Positions 1-11,714 of a DNA stretch of 64,000 nt are shown here, piece by piece. The stretch is taken from contig JAANDG010000088.1 in the NCBI GenBank assembly GCA_036852015.1, positions 1 to 64,000 of the forward strand, written 5' to 3'. Within the stretch, counting starts at the first letter, position 1. Each line of letters begins with the position of its first letter. Made by a program: the position numbers and the translations under genes. This stretch comes from Pelodera strongyloides (taxonomy: Eukaryota; Nematoda; Chromadorea; Rhabditida; Rhabditidae). The notes below the pieces were generated by a model. The model was not told the DNA's origin. It made no database searches and worked only from the letters and a program-made list of their open reading frames with translations.

Positions 1-883
1 TGAATATTTGAATATTTATTATACTCATTAAAAGAGCGCAACGCCGTGAGAGACGATGAAAAGAAAAAATCAAAGTAGATAATATAGATACTTGGAAATA
101 ATTCCACCAACAGTATATGTATATAAACGTAAATCCACAAGAGTTCACAAAGAAAATGTTGAAAGCGAAACAAAGAATTTGGTCCCACATACACAGCCAA
201 CCCGTATTTTGTTTTTAGTTTTATTTAGCCACGTTACCTCAACAAAAGAACTACGTGTTCACGTTCTCAACAAACCTAAACGTGCAACCTTTTCTTGACT
301 ACTAACGTGTAGTGACCTCTACAAAGTAAACCTGCACAAAGGTAAACTTTATTCTCTCCTTCCTGTTTAAACATCAACTTGTGCACGACGTCGCAGCTCT
401 ATTTCGTTCCCTTTTTCTGTAAAGAGTCACTCGACAAAGTTGACTTTTCGGATTGTTTAGTGAAGGAAAAACGCCGAAACAAACAAATACTATGGCCCCG
501 GGTTAGGGACGGAGTAGCGGTTTATGTGTTTACGGAAACTTAAATATATGATACACTTTAGTAATGCTTAACTTAAAAGCGAAATAACGGTCGGTTTATG
601 CAACTTGTGTCAATTAACTGCATTATATGCAAAAGAGCATGAGATGCGTTTCAAAACCGGCCGTTATACCGCTTTATTTTGTGCAGAAATTACAAATACA
701 TACTCGTTGATGAGTTCACTTATTATTTTACTTTATAGGTTTTTTGTTATTTCTCGTCTTTTGCGGTAATGCGCTCTTTCAAAGAAGCTCGTATATTTCG
801 TATCTCATCTAAATTGCGTACACTATGTTTTGCAAACCACATGCCATCCCGCTTTAAACTAACCTTCAATCAATTCTTTTCAG
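1..883. other. Left-edge intergenic or intronic DNA
   Basis: No exon could be supported here. Positions 31-60 carry a motif (AGAGCGCAACGCC followed by AGAGACGATGAAA) that recurs near the right edge at 63855-63925, so this is one end of a dispersed repeat. Positions 573-676 hold a short, diverged family A MITE (TTAAAAGCGAAATAACGG on the left, the inverted CCGTTATACCGCTTTA on the right). The remainder is AT-rich unique-looking sequence. Confidence 0.5.
573..676. mobile_element. Family A MITE, short diverged copy
   Basis: Inverted ends starting TTAAAAGCGAAATAACGG match the family A terminus (TTAAAGCGAAATACCGG). The inner part is only about 70 bp and includes AAACCGGCCG. It is shorter than the 170-200 bp copies elsewhere, so it is probably an old internally deleted copy. 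Confidence 0.6.
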
Positions 884-998
884 GTTTACATAAAGACGAG
901 GATTTGCCCTCGATCATGAGCATGCTCCTATGTCGGAATCTGTGCTTTCGCGGTCTAGATGAGAAAAAAATGACCGAACTGGAAATTAACAATAACAC
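884..998 (+). CDS. Putative internal exon of an unidentified gene
   Basis: A good acceptor (TTCTTTTCAG) precedes 884 and a GTGGGT donor, a type used by several proven exons in this window, follows 998. The frame is open with phase 1 in and phase 2 out, and encodes about 38 residues beginning LHKDEDLPSIMSMLL and ending near MTELEINNNT. The composition looks like real protein. I do not recognise the family and found no convincing upstream exon. A phase-compatible downstream acceptor (GATGTAG) at about 1550 would continue as ILAGALMAHRVRYR and then reach a stop. The fold-back element 1018-1509 would lie in that intron. It may be the 3' end of a gene that starts left of the window, or it may be chance. 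Confidence 0.35.
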
Positions 999-1017
999 GT
1001 GGGTTCTGAATGCTTGT

Positions 1018-1509
1018 TTAAAGGGATGGGTTCACTACAAAATCACCTTGTTTTTATGCTTTAGTTTGATTGTACAAAGGAAAACTTAAACAAAGAGCAT
1101 AAAAAATATTCCTTGAATTACTCCCTAGGGAAGATATTAGGTAAAAATGGTGACTATTGATCGATCTTCCGATAAAGTTGTACTGCAAGATAAACTAAGG
1201 AAGCTATATGGCTGAAAAAAAATATGGCTGAAACACACTGTTTTTTCATTGTTTTAGGTAAAATAAACGATGAAGACTACAGTTTATTTTGCTCAAAACA
1301 GTGTGTTTCAGCCATATCTCTTAGCTTCTTTAGTTTATCTTGCAGTACAACTTTATCGGAAGATCGATCAATACTCACCTTTTTTACCTAATATCTGCCC
1401 TAGGGAATAATTCAAGGAATATTTTTTTATGCTCTTTGTTTAATTTTACCTTTGTGCAATCAAACTAAAGCATAAAAACAAGGTGATTTTGTAGTGAACC
1501 CATCCCTAA
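1018..1509. mobile_element. Fold-back element, about 490 bp, long imperfect inverted repeat
   Basis: The left arm from 1018 (TTAAAGGGATGGGTTCACTA) is matched in reverse complement by the right arm ending at 1509 (GTGAACCCATCCCTAAG). Pairing continues almost to the centre, for example TTATCGGAAGATCGATCA on the right against TGATCGATCTTCCGATAA on the left. The terminus TTAAAGGG resembles the ends of the elements at 5588 and 51184. No transposase reading frame is present, so it is non-autonomous. Confidence 0.8.
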
Positions 1510-2313
1510 GAACTGCGCGCAAAAAGCTGTGCCAGGGGTGTGCGAAAGATGTAGAATTCTAGCTGGCGCACTTATGGCGCACCGAGTACGGTATCGGTTG
1601 ATAACATGTGGTACGGTTCTGTTCTTTTGTCTGAAACTAAAGAATCATTGCTAAGGTTCTTTGTCATGTATTCTCTAATCATCTGAAATGCTCCAACATT
1701 TGTTATAGGAAAATTGGACTGTACATATTTGTAGGAATGTTTAAAAGTTCATTAGAGTTTTTGCATGGAAGCACTTTTTTTGTATTCGTCCTTAGTTTTT
1801 AATTGCTAGGGTTGCAATGAGATTTGAAGGCCATGTTTTCATTTGTATTTGTATTGTAGAATTTGCATGGTATCTTTCTCTTTTCTCCTACGATACCATA
1901 CAAAGGACGAAGTTCTGAACGCACGCTTTTTCTATTCCCGTGCGGTCACTTCTTTTTGTTGAGCTGTCACATTTTAAGCCCCGCCCACCGGCTTTAGAAT
2001 GTTTGTTTTTGTTTACCGACCAAATACACATGTTTTATTTGTTTTTATACTTTCTTTTCTTTGTTAATAGTTGCACACAACCTATTTTAGTGACTCTTGT
2101 TATATATATAGCCTGTAATGCACCTCGATCATTTTTTTTTTCGCTTCGTCATTCTCATATTCAAGATTACATCGTTCAATTAAGCTCTATTGTTTTCTGT
2201 TCAACCTTTATGTTCTAAGAATAGGGGCTGCTGATTGTGTTATATTGTGCTTGCTTTCATCTTGCCACCATGACGTGTACTTCTTCTCTACGTTTTGTTT
2301 ATTACCAATAAGC
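1510..2313. other. AT-rich stretch without a supported gene
   Basis: This stretch could hold the end of the unidentified gene at 884, through a possible exon from about 1551. Otherwise I see only T-rich sequence and short chance ORFs. On the minus strand an AATAAA at 2303-2298 lies just past the stop of the ORF at 2314-2580. Confidence 0.4.
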
Positions 2314-2580
2314 TTAATTTGATGTTGAAATTTTGCGTGAAATACGTTTTTGACGCTCTGGCTCTGGTCCCTTTAAATCTTCGCCGGGAGCTATCTGTTT
2401 CGTCTTTGTAGGAGGTCCCGATGATGCACTGATTGTATTATACTTGTGTGTATGAACAATGAGTACTCGTGGCTGGTCAACATCTGGCGGTCCGGGAAGG
2501 TGTGTTCGAATAGTGCTATTTGCTCTATTAACTTCTTCCTTATTAAAGCGGTGTGACGTGCGGTTTGTGAAATGAATCAT
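2314..2580 (-). CDS. Possible small hypothetical protein, 88 aa
   Basis: An uninterrupted ATG-to-TAA frame of 88 codons on the minus strand. The C-terminal two thirds are rich in Pro, Gly and Lys and end with a basic tail (PERQKRISRKISTSN), which is unlike the low-complexity chance ORFs nearby. An AATAAA on the same strand begins 11 nt after the stop codon, which is suggestive but close. I recognise no domain. It overlaps, on the opposite strand, the candidate first exon of the TBC1D22-like gene, so at most one of the two is likely. It could also be a terminal exon whose acceptor lies inside the ORF. Confidence 0.3.
   Translation of the reverse strand: MIHFTNRTSHRFNKEEVNRANSTIRTHLPGPPDVDQPRVLIVHTHKYNTISASSGPPTKTKQIAPGEDLKGPEPERQKRISRKISTSN
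2459..2499 (+). CDS. Candidate first exon of the TBC1D22-like gene
   Basis: ATG at 2459 opens 13 codons (MSTRGWSTSGGPG) ending in phase 2 at a GTGTGT donor. That phase fits the exon at 3416, where the join gives Ser before VSDAWDS. This is the only in-phase ATG exon I found upstream. Vertebrate relatives have a longer N-terminus, so another exon may be missing, and a minus-strand ORF overlaps this position. Confidence 0.3.
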
Positions 2581-3415
2581 AAGCGTCTATTTGTGAAACG
2601 TAGATACAATGTAGTGGTCCAGTATATTCTCTATGCTTCACAAACCTCGTACCATATAATTCTACTAAAGCTTATTTAATTTCTATCGCAAACTAAACTG
2701 ACCCCTTTTATCACTTAAATAATATCTCAAACTTACCGTTTATCACTTAAATATTTTAAAGTAACACGTTCGTAGCTTAGGTAACTAAATAATTAAGAAA
2801 CAGATGCTGGTTTAGTGCTGTACTGTACGTACGTCTACTTTCATAAGTTTTGGTTTTTCTCTGAACTTGGCTTGAGTTTCTAGTGTACGCCCAGTGTACG
2901 GGGCCCAGTACCCCCCGCTAAAGCACATTTCTGGAAGTCCGACGAAGGGCAGTGGAGATTGTACACATACGCCGCATCCTGTGAATAAATTTAGTGATTA
3001 TGAAAACAGGTAGGTCTTACATACTTGTCTTTAAAGCGGTTGAACACGTGGTTTGTCCCCATACCGCTTGATATACCGATTAAAAGCTCTACGCTACATG
3101 TTGTTGTCCTTTATTTTATCTTTTATCTCATTGTTAGATTGTCCATGTATGAATTTTTTCCTTGTCACTCTTATATTTGCCTGTGCTATTTGGAAGAACA
3201 GAATCGTACCGCCGTGGCGCCGTAGTAGTCGTGTTCGCAATTGATAAATTTTATAACATTTCCCGCCTCTCTAGCGGCGTCATATCGGTGTACTGTATAT
3301 GTGTGACTTTAACACATCGGTGTGGGAGTGTGCATGTTTATGCTAGTTGGGGGGATGAGAAGTTTCCTGTGCCTGCGCATGAATTATTCCAAAAAGTGAA
3401 ATCGCCTATTTTTAG

Positions 3416-6400
3416 TGTAAGCGATGCGTGGGACTCTCGCGTACAGCTGGACGAAAGTGCTGCATGTCAGAGTGCAGCTAGGGTGAGTTTTCTTTACTTT
3501 TTGTATAGTCACATTATCACATACTGTTATATAGAATGTCTCAGACTCTCAGACAGCTATAATACGTCTCAAAATATTGCCGGACAGTGATCATACAGCC
3601 TGCTATACGGTACTGCATTGCATGGTTTGGGTTAGATCAGAGAGCCCTTTTTCCGGTTTCCACCCTGAATTTTGTAAATTGAAATAAATAACCATCACTT
3701 GCGTTCGCACACAGTTTTCCGCTCAGGATTTAAGCTCAATGCCTCTTTAGGTAATAAAGTGCTTTACCTTAGCTTAAAGCGAAATGCTAGCCCCTTTGGA
3801 AAATTTGCATATGATAAGCAAATCCTATGTATCCTATGCTAATTTTGTACGATCGTCCATGGCAATCGTACAAAATTAGCATAGGATACATAGGATTTGC
3901 TTATCATATGCAAATTTTCCAAAGGGGCTGGCATTTCGCTTTAATGTTTCAGGTACTCGCTGCCCATGCCGCTGCGACCGCGGCCGGCGATGACGCCATT
4001 ATGCCGCCGGTAAATGCTGCTCCGGCGAAGAATAGCAGAGTGCAAGCAATGCAACGGCTCGCCATTCAAAAGGGTATGTTTTGGATTCGCATTATTACAT
4101 TTTTCCAATTCACGTAGGCAGTAGGCTGCGTAGAGGGGATCATGCTTATTAGTCTAGGTTACTGACACATTAGGTTGTAAGTTATAATTCACAACTCAAC
4201 TTACATGTTGACCTGTAACTTATAAGCTTGTTAGACTTGATGATGCAGTCAATCCATAGCCTTTTTTCGCTGTGTGTGTGATGAGCGTGTTGTTTTGTTT
4301 TTGCTCACCTGTTCAGGTTGGCCTCTTTCGGAATCGTCATGATCTTGAAAAGCTTTCTTCCCATATTCTTTTCGATTTCGGATTTCGGCGATGAAAGTTT
4401 CCAGTTTCTTCATTTCAATTTCAGAGCCCCTGCCATCCGTTTCCGCTCCTTCTTCTCAACCACCCTCATCACAGCTTGCGCACATCTATCCCCGGTTACC
4501 GGAGATTTCCACCGATGACAAGAAGCTACCAGTTGGAAAGGGTATGGGTATGCACCATTATGCAAATTTTCTTTCTTCTCTTATTTTACAGTTACTGGTG
4601 CTGATTGCAGCTCCTCATGTAGTGGCTTCATCCATGTGTTTGGTTGGGCTCGTGCTCGCTGGGGCTGGGGTTCAGTTTGGTTTATGCCATGCTTTACTGT
4701 ACACTGAATGGCTTAATAGACCACGTGCTATTCCGCTTTATAATGGACTGTTATTGCTATGTGGGTAAATGAAATAGAGCGGCAGAGGCAGAGATGACTA
4801 TTACGGCATATGACGTCATAGAGATAACAATGACGGCATATGACGTCATAGTTGTCATATACTATGACGTCATAGTTATCATATACTATGACGACGGTCC
4901 TACTTTCAGGTGGCGATAGAGATGCTGCTCGTTTCGAGCGACTTCGACGCATGCTTGGTGGACGCGGACAAAGTGGAGGGCGCAGTTCTCCACCCGCCGA
5001 AATTGGTACGGTTCACGATTCTTTGTAGTTTATGGTTGGTATTTGTAGTATGTAGTTTGCGTTTGTAGTACGTAGTGTATAGTGTATTTTTTTATGTTTT
5101 CAGTTTCAAAACAAATACTTTCTCACACCCTCACACGGGCTTGACGATCCTTTAACTGCTCGTAGTCGTAGTTGAACTTCTAAGTATCATTTTCAACTTT
5201 ATTCATTTAGATGTGGAAAAGTTGCGCGAGGACTGTTGGATGGGCATTCCTCATAAACTTCGTCCCATGGCATGGAGATTATTGTCGGTAAGTAAATTTC
5301 TTGATTTTTGAGTAACACTTTTTCTCAGACATCAAGACTGCATATGCATACATAGACTGCAGCGTTAGCGTGTAGAAGCCAGGGTTCTGTTTTTCACATT
5401 GTGTGGGTTTCCACATAATAATTTACGAAATATGAAAGTTCATTTGCTATTTGTTTTATTTTTTTGGCTAAAACACTATGTTTCATCAATGACATAAAGT
5501 AGCAATGGATTCTGTAGGGTTAGTAGAGATTTAGCTGGTGTTGTGTTTGATGTTTCGGATTATTTCGCATTTGGTAATTGTGAAGATTTAAAGGGCATGT
5601 CAAGGGGGATTCTGCGCAGAAAGGCATCTCCAGGCGCAGACTAAGTAAATCTCAAAAGGCGCCCAATACAGTAACCCATAAAAATGGCGCCAGAATAAAA
5701 TATTTGAGATTTTGTCATAAACGTGAACAAAACACGCCTTAACGCAAGCAAACGGGCGCGTTGCGGCGAGCCGGTAATTCAAGCCGTCCCGTGGACAGAG
5801 ATTTGGCTTAGCTCTGTCCGCACTACTAGAATCCCATACTGAAGGAGTTTTTTGGAGGGGTTTGAAATTGTTTTTCTTCTTACATGAAAGTTTTTGTTTA
5901 TTTTCACTTTCCTTACCTTCAAAACACAAGCTTTTTTTGAGCCCAACGTGCAAAACCGGCTTGACATTCCCTTTAATAGGTACTATGCATGGGCTTGGGG
6001 GTAAATGCGACTACGTATGCGAATGCGACTTTCGTCAGCGTAATGTTATATGAAAACTTGAGCGTTTTGCTTTTTTTCATACCCGTGTTTTGATCTGGTC
6101 ATCACAAAATAAAATCTATGAAGCTTGCGGGGAAGCAGCCTGTAGCTAGCTTCTACTTATGATCCGATCATTCATAATTTGCTTCTAAAAGATTTTGCAT
6201 TTAGGGATACCTGCCCACCAATTGCTCAAGACGGGAGGTTACGCTTGAGCGTAAGCGTGAAGAATACTGGCATTATGTGGAGCAGTACTTTCACACTAGA
6301 TTTGAAGATCAACATTGTGACACGTTTAGACAGGTATTCTTTTGATTTTGTTCGATTTGGTATTTCACAAAACTGTATAGTGCGTTGTGAAGTGAAGAGT

Positions 6401-8954
6401 GGTGGTATATTAGGGTCACCTTTTGAGATGTGTTAAATGCATATCATCAATAAGCTGTTATTATATTATAAACTACGAGTGGTCAGTTCTTTTTCCCACA
6501 TTTTCGTGCTTTGTGCATGGTACATGCAACCTAAAATTAAAGTTTATAAAAAGACTTATAGATGCAAAATTAAAGACATACGGGACACATATTGGCATCA
6601 TAATTGGCAACTAATGACTAAGTGGACCGAGCAGTCGTGAGGAAGAAAATCGTTCACCGTAAGAAGCGGCATGTTTTTGATTTTTGATGAAACAGTTCAG
6701 AGGATCCTTATTTTCAGATTCATATTGATATCCCGCGAATGTGTCCACTGATTCCACTATTCCAACAGAAATTAGTTCAAGAGGTGGGTGTTGTTGGTTG
6801 TTGCTGACTTATTCTTTAATTAATGTTTAAAGTTTAGCGCTTAAATATTTACCACCAATTATTCTAGGTAGTACTATAAAATTTATTAAAATTGCATGAG
6901 CGGTATCTAACAGGTGTAGGTACACTTATAGCTTTTTGTAATCATCTTCTGAAAGGAAATTGAGCACTTTTAGTAAAAGCTGTAAAAAACATTCTATTTT
7001 ACTTTAAATGCGCGAACATTTATGTTGTTTATGTTGGTCAGTAACACACTTGTATGCTGGGAGATGAAATGCACATCAGAATAACAAGTGATGTTTTAGA
7101 TGTTTGAACGAGTTTTGTATATCTGGGCCATCCGTCACCCCGCCAGTGGATATGTTCAGGTAATTTCTGATTTACCTTTTCTTTACCTGCGATCACAATC
7201 ATATCTTGTTTTTTTTTTACCAAACCAGGATGTGGCCTTTCTTTATCACGGTTAGGATTTAGTTTGCAAAGTTTGCATTGTATTGAAATAGTTAATGACT
7301 GCACAAGTGCACAGGTCACAATATCGATGGTTTTTATCCTGTTTTTTTTTCTGTTACGACGTTACGAGGTTGTTCTTATTCTTGCCTAAATATAATTTTA
7401 TGAAGGGAATCAACGACTTGGTCACTCCGTTCTTTGTCGTCTTCCTGTCGGAGTTTATTCCACATCATGTAGAGGTATGGGAATTTTGTTTTATTTATTT
7501 ATCTCGATTTGTCTTGGTGTTTCATGGTCGCCATGGCATAAACTAGTTGACACTCTGACCGACGAAACCACCATCCGAATTAGCATATTGCATAAATTTA
7601 GACGGTGGTTTGAGATCGTAGCCATACCACCGTCGGGATTAGAATATTATGTATGGTGAAAATCAGAAACGTATCATAAAAGTTTCGGAAACACTACATT
7701 GGATGGTGGTTTTGAGATTTTCCCGACGAGTTTTATGCTCTGATTGGTCGCTCTTTTTTTGATAGGCTTGCCTCTAGTATTTCGCTGGAGTTCAGTCAAG
7801 TGTGCTAGCGTTGTTTATCAGCTGTTTTGAAACATGTGAAGTTTGCATGTGGTTGTGTCGATACGAAAATTGCAATGGTTGCTTAAAATTATTTGTAGGT
7901 ATTGAATTATTATTATTATTATTATTATTAAAAATGAGTGCGTAGTTTCTTACTTTTCTTGCATTTAGGTTGGCACGTTTGACGTTTCACAACTGCCGAG
8001 AGATCAGACCGAATTAGTGGAGGCTGATAGTTTCTGGTTTGTTTATTTATTTTTTTGTTTAATTCAATATTTCCTTTTTTTTACGTTGTCTGTTTATTGA
8101 TACTGCAATTCAACGAACATGGCTTTCTTAATCCCCGAACGTTTTGTTCTTATGCTTTCGGAATATTTCTGTTGCGGAGCTCAATGTTGAAATGTTAAAG
8201 ATTAGTGAAACCAAAAGCCTCGCACAGTTAATGTTGATTATAGATGGGTTTAAAGCGAAATACCGGCCGGTTTTTGAAACACATAGTTTTGAAACACGTA
8301 TTTATGTTAATTTGCTCGAATTTCGCTAGATTTTTATTCTAATTTATGTTCATTTGCATTTTGCATACGTTAACGTTGCATAATAATGCTGGGCTTATCG
8401 ATGTTCGATGTGTTTCAAAAACCGGCCGGTGTTTTGCTTTAAACTAGCCTGTTCTTCCTTACGCTTAGGTGTTTTAAGGTTTGCATATATTGGGCAATTT
8501 AAGGTGTGTTTCGTCCCTACTCGACTCGATCCAGGACAATTACACGTTTGCACAACCGGGAATTCAGAGAAAAGTGCTCCAGCTGAAGCATTTGATGAGC
8601 CGTGTTGATCGTGGGTCTTTTCTTTCTGTTTTTATTTGATCTTGATACTGTCTTATTTTGCCGTGCGTAAGCTCCTCTCTTTCTTTGCTATTGATTATTG
8701 ATCACGGGCTCGCCGTGGTGTGATCTTTTATATCTAGAGTATTGAACTTATTGTAAACTTATAAACTATATACAATCAATTAAATAGCTGTCTCTGCTAA
8801 GCAGATAGATTGTATGATAGATTGTACGTGTGATAGTAGCTGCCACGCATAAAAATAATAGCGAACACTGAGCTGAGCGTTGATTAATTTTTTACCGCTT
8901 TATGCAGACATACAATCATCGTACATAGAATTAAGCATGAGTCGCGTTTTTTAG

Positions 8955-8997
<43 letters not shown>

Positions 8998-10324
8998 GAT
9001 AACTGGCTTGTCAGTTCCCATTTTTTGTTACAGTCATGTGCGAGTCGGAACTTGTAAATTGATACACACATATAGAAATATATGCAATCAAAAAAAGGAT
9101 ATCCTAAGACGAACGGCTTCACAACAGTTCTGACTAATTGCTTCACAACTTCTAACTAATTGCTTAGGCCCTCTTCATAAGCATCTCGAGGCCAACACTA
9201 TTGAATATCTGCAATTCGCGTTCCGTTGGATGAATAACTTGCTGATGAGAGAAATACCACTACGGGCTACCATTAGATTATGGGATACGTACTTGGTTGG
9301 TGTTTCTTTTTGTTTGTTTGTCGGGTTTAGTGTTGACGAGCTGGTGTTCGAGTCTACTCTGCTCCTTGTCAGGGCCAGGGCATAAATTAGGTCCGCATGG
9401 TGCTTTATGCTATGGTCAGAGCTCAAGCTCATGCTTTTGATTCATTTACTAGGCACACAAAAAGGTGGGAAAATACGAACATATAAAATGCAAAGAAAAG
9501 ATTTGTAAAACAAGTCATGTTTTTTTTTTGAAATATTGAAATCGAACCAAGCTTGAATAAAAAGCACGCTTTAAAAGCGTGAGTACATCACATAATGCAC
9601 TAAAATGAACGCGTGTGGTTTGCCTGTACACGCTGTACGGTGTGTCAGTGACTTTATTGTGTCGCAAAAATAAATAAGGTGTTAGTGTATTAGCGCATGA
9701 GTATAGAGTGGCTGAATTTCTTTTAGAGGGCGACTCCAACTAATTACTTTTTCAAGCTGCTCATTTGTTTAGTAAGTTATCTGGAACATTGTGCTTTTCA
9801 GGCTGAACGAAATGGATTTTCGCAGTTCCACAGCTATGTTTGCGCGGCTTTCCTAAGGACGTGGAGCAAACAGTTGCAGTCGGAGAAAGACTTTCAGGTT
9901 AGGTTTGATTCGTATACCTTACCTTAGATACCTTAGAGATCTATCTTCAACAGCTTGAACAAGTTGCGTGGAACCCTGCCTTCCAGTAATCGTAATAATA
10001 ATAAATTATCATTATCTTTATTATAGCGCCAGGTCTTGGTGTTTGATTATAAAAGGAACCCCTTTCAAGGAAAGGCACATGTAGTTTTCACAATTTCTAG
10101 TATCAGTTTGCCTATGTTTTTTGGTGTGTGTTTTTGCATGTGTGTTAAAGCTTCTTTTTATAAAATATATTTAATTTCAGGGTATCATGATCCTGCTCCA
10201 GAACCTTCCCACGCAGTCGTGGGGCGATCGTGAGATTTGTGAATTAACTGCCGATGCTTATTCCCTGCAAGCAGTATTTGATGGAGCATCGAAGCATCTC
10301 AGCAATCAGAATAGTCCACAGTAA
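3416..10324 (+). CDS. TBC1D22-type Rab GTPase-activating protein
   Basis: Exons: 3416-3482, 3953-4073, 4425-4541, 4910-5005, 5211-5287, 6205-6333, 6718-6783, 7100-7159, 7406-7474, 7969-8036, 8504-8610, 9168-9295, 9802-9897, 10181-10324 (TAA). All phases agree. With the candidate start at 2459 the product is about 461 aa. The family inactivates Rab GTPases at Golgi-related membranes by supplying two catalytic fingers. The TBC domain starts near WMGIPHKLRP (about residue 157) and runs to about 430. The arginine finger is in IDIPR (about 219-223) and the glutamine finger in SGYVQG (about 254-259); both are intact. The SDAWD motif near the N-terminus and YLQFAFRWMNNLL identify the TBC1D22A/B branch, not other TBC proteins. 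The donor of the exon ending at 8610 is GTGGGT, chosen because only it keeps the frame. A family B MITE ends nine bases before the exon at 3953. The N-terminus is the only doubtful part. Confidence 0.92.
3774..3944. mobile_element. Family B hairpin MITE, copy 1
   Basis: A near-perfect palindrome of about 171 bp bounded by TTAA: the left end TTAAAGCGAAATGCTAGCC pairs with the right end GGCATTTCGCTTTAA. Arms of about 80 bp contain ATTTGCATATGATAAGC, and the tip is around TACGATCG. It sits in the TBC1D22 intron 3483-3952 and ends eight bases before the 3' splice junction, so the acceptor TTAATGTTTCAG partly borrows the element's terminal TTAA. Confidence 0.9.
4811..4872. promoter_or_regulatory. 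Three CRE-like palindromes (TGACGTCA) in an intron
   Basis: The 8-bp palindrome TGACGTCA, the consensus bZIP/CREB site, occurs at 4811-4818, 4841-4848 and 4865-4872, embedded in a local repeat of the type CATATGACGTCATAG. It lies in TBC1D22 intron 4542-4909. This may be an enhancer or simply an expanded short repeat; regulatory function is inferred from the motif only. Confidence 0.4.
5588..5976. mobile_element. TTAA-bounded element with AAAGGG ends, 389 bp
   Basis: The left end TTAAAGGGCATGTCAAG is matched by the inverted right end CTTGACATTCCCTTTAA, a terminal inverted repeat of about 17 bp with one mismatch. The inner 350 bp do not pair and hold no transposase frame. It is inside TBC1D22 intron 5288-6204. 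The shared TTAA and AAAGGG start link it to the elements at 1018 and 51184. Confidence 0.7.
7555..7735. repeat. Dispersed repeat H, copy in a TBC1D22 intron
   Basis: Contains ATTGCATAAATTTAGA next to an ACCACC-rich motif and, further on, AGAAACGTATCA. The same motifs in the same order recur at 14938-15110 in an SLC35B4 intron. The copies are diverged and no terminal repeats were resolved. Confidence 0.5.
8250..8442. mobile_element. Family A MITE
   Basis: TTAAAGCGAAATACCGGCC at the left and the inverted GGCCGGTGTTTTGCTTTAA at the right, 193 bp, bounded by TTAA, in TBC1D22 intron 8037-8503. Typical family A interior: TCGAATTT, ATGTTCATTTGCAT and TCGATGTGTTTCAAAA. Confidence 0.85.
8957..8997. 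repeat. (ATT)n microsatellite
   Basis: About 13 uninterrupted ATT units in TBC1D22 intron 8611-9167. A shorter ATT run lies at about 7907-7930. Confidence 0.95.
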
Positions 10325-10521
10325 GGTAAATTTCTGCGATTTTACAATAATATAACTTCTTCACTCTTGTACTGCGTGGGCGTGGCCTACTTGAGGTTGA
10401 GGTACCCTTTGCTTCAGTACTTGTAACCTGTAACCAGAAACTTTGTATGAATAACCCGGTAGCCCACTGTGCAAGACTCTTTTATGGTTATATTATTGTA
10501 AAATCGCAGAAATTTACTGAG
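10319..10521. mobile_element. MITE-like inverted repeat at the TBC1D22 stop codon
   Basis: The sequence AATTTCTGCGATTTTACAAT just after the stop (about 10329-10348) recurs inverted at about 10490-10512. The outer ends (CAGTAAGGTAAATT and, inverted, CAGTAAATTT) include the TAA stop of the TBC1D22-like gene. Arms of about 35 bp flank a spacer of about 125 bp. The element may have supplied the stop codon and the start of the 3' UTR. Confidence 0.6.
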
Positions 10522-10814
10522 CATGAGGTTCCTTCACACGTCTTATTTTGCCTCACTTGAATTTTGAATGTGCTATAATGTACCGTTGTGATGTATAGTG
10601 CATATACATGCTAATTCTGTATTTGGTGTGTGCACACTGCAGAATTGCTTACTGTACGGATTTGTAAATACTGGCATAAAGTCTTGCGGACTGTTGCACG
10701 CGGTATATTGCCATTATTAATGTAATAGCTGATTGTGAGTTTATTTTTTGTCGTTTACGGTGTTTTAAGAAGCCCCATTGAAATTAGTCCTAGATCCAAG
10801 AAACCAAAAATCTA

Positions 10815-10945
10815 TACAGTGCAGCGCATAAGTATATGGGCACCCAAAAAATCGTGTTTCTACTAGGTTTGAAGGAAATCTAATGCAACCACTAAATCAA
10901 GCATCTAGATTTGGGGGTACCCGTATACTTATGCGCTGCACTGTA
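10815..10945. mobile_element. Tc1/mariner-like MITE, about 130 bp
   Basis: CAGTGCAGCGCATAAGTATA at the left and its inverted copy TATACTTATGCGCTGCACTG at the right, each flanked by TA, the usual Tc1/mariner target duplication. There is no transposase. The TIRs are about 28 bp with few mismatches. Confidence 0.8.
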
Positions 10946-11714
10946 TTTATGCAATCGCTTTTTACACATGTGTTAAACAGTTAAACCAGCCAGAATTGCA
11001 AATCAAAGTCTTTATTTATTCTGGCCAGTTTAGCGCAAGTGGTTCATTTGTTGCACTGTAGATTATGTTGATTTTGGAAAATTGTTTATACTAGTTGTGA
11101 TCGTTAGACTGACCTAAGAGCCCTTCTTTTGCGGTGATGTACTTTTGGTTTGTGCTTTTCAAAATTATTTCCTATACGTTTAGTTTTGAATAGTTGAATT
11201 ATCAATTATCAGGCCAGGGCGCCTAATTATATGTGATACTGAATATTTTTTATTTCTCGATTCTGAGTTTTTCTGCTCTGAACTTTTCTCCTCTCCGTGT
11301 GCCTTAGTTAGTTTGTGTTTGTGAAATTTGTGAATAATTATTTGTATGTTACTAATGCTTACTCGCTTCTTGTCTATGTACGACTGTTTCTATTTTATAC
11401 TTGAGGTTTGGTTTTGATGGATGATTTGTGACATGTTTAACGTTAAGAATAATGGTTTCAACTTGAATTACTCGAATATTATACATCGATATTACTAGTT
11501 TCTAGAGAGTGTGTTTTTGTATATTTTTGCATAATTTATATGGATGAACGTCTGTTTGGTAGTGAAATAAAAGGCTTATTTTTAAACTGTTTCTTTTGTG
11601 TTAATAGATGGTGTAGTTTCGCCTGGTTATGGAATAGTTTCTGGAAAAGTTGTATGATGAAGTATGGTTTTGTGGAGCTTTAACCTTGGATTACGGTATT
11701 TTGGTCAGGGACCA

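Noticed and set aside
3162..3415. 5' extension of the TBC1D22 reading frame
   Set aside because: The frame is open, but a strong acceptor (CTATTTTTAG) precedes 3416 and the extension (SYRRGAVVVVFAIDKFYN...) has no family character.
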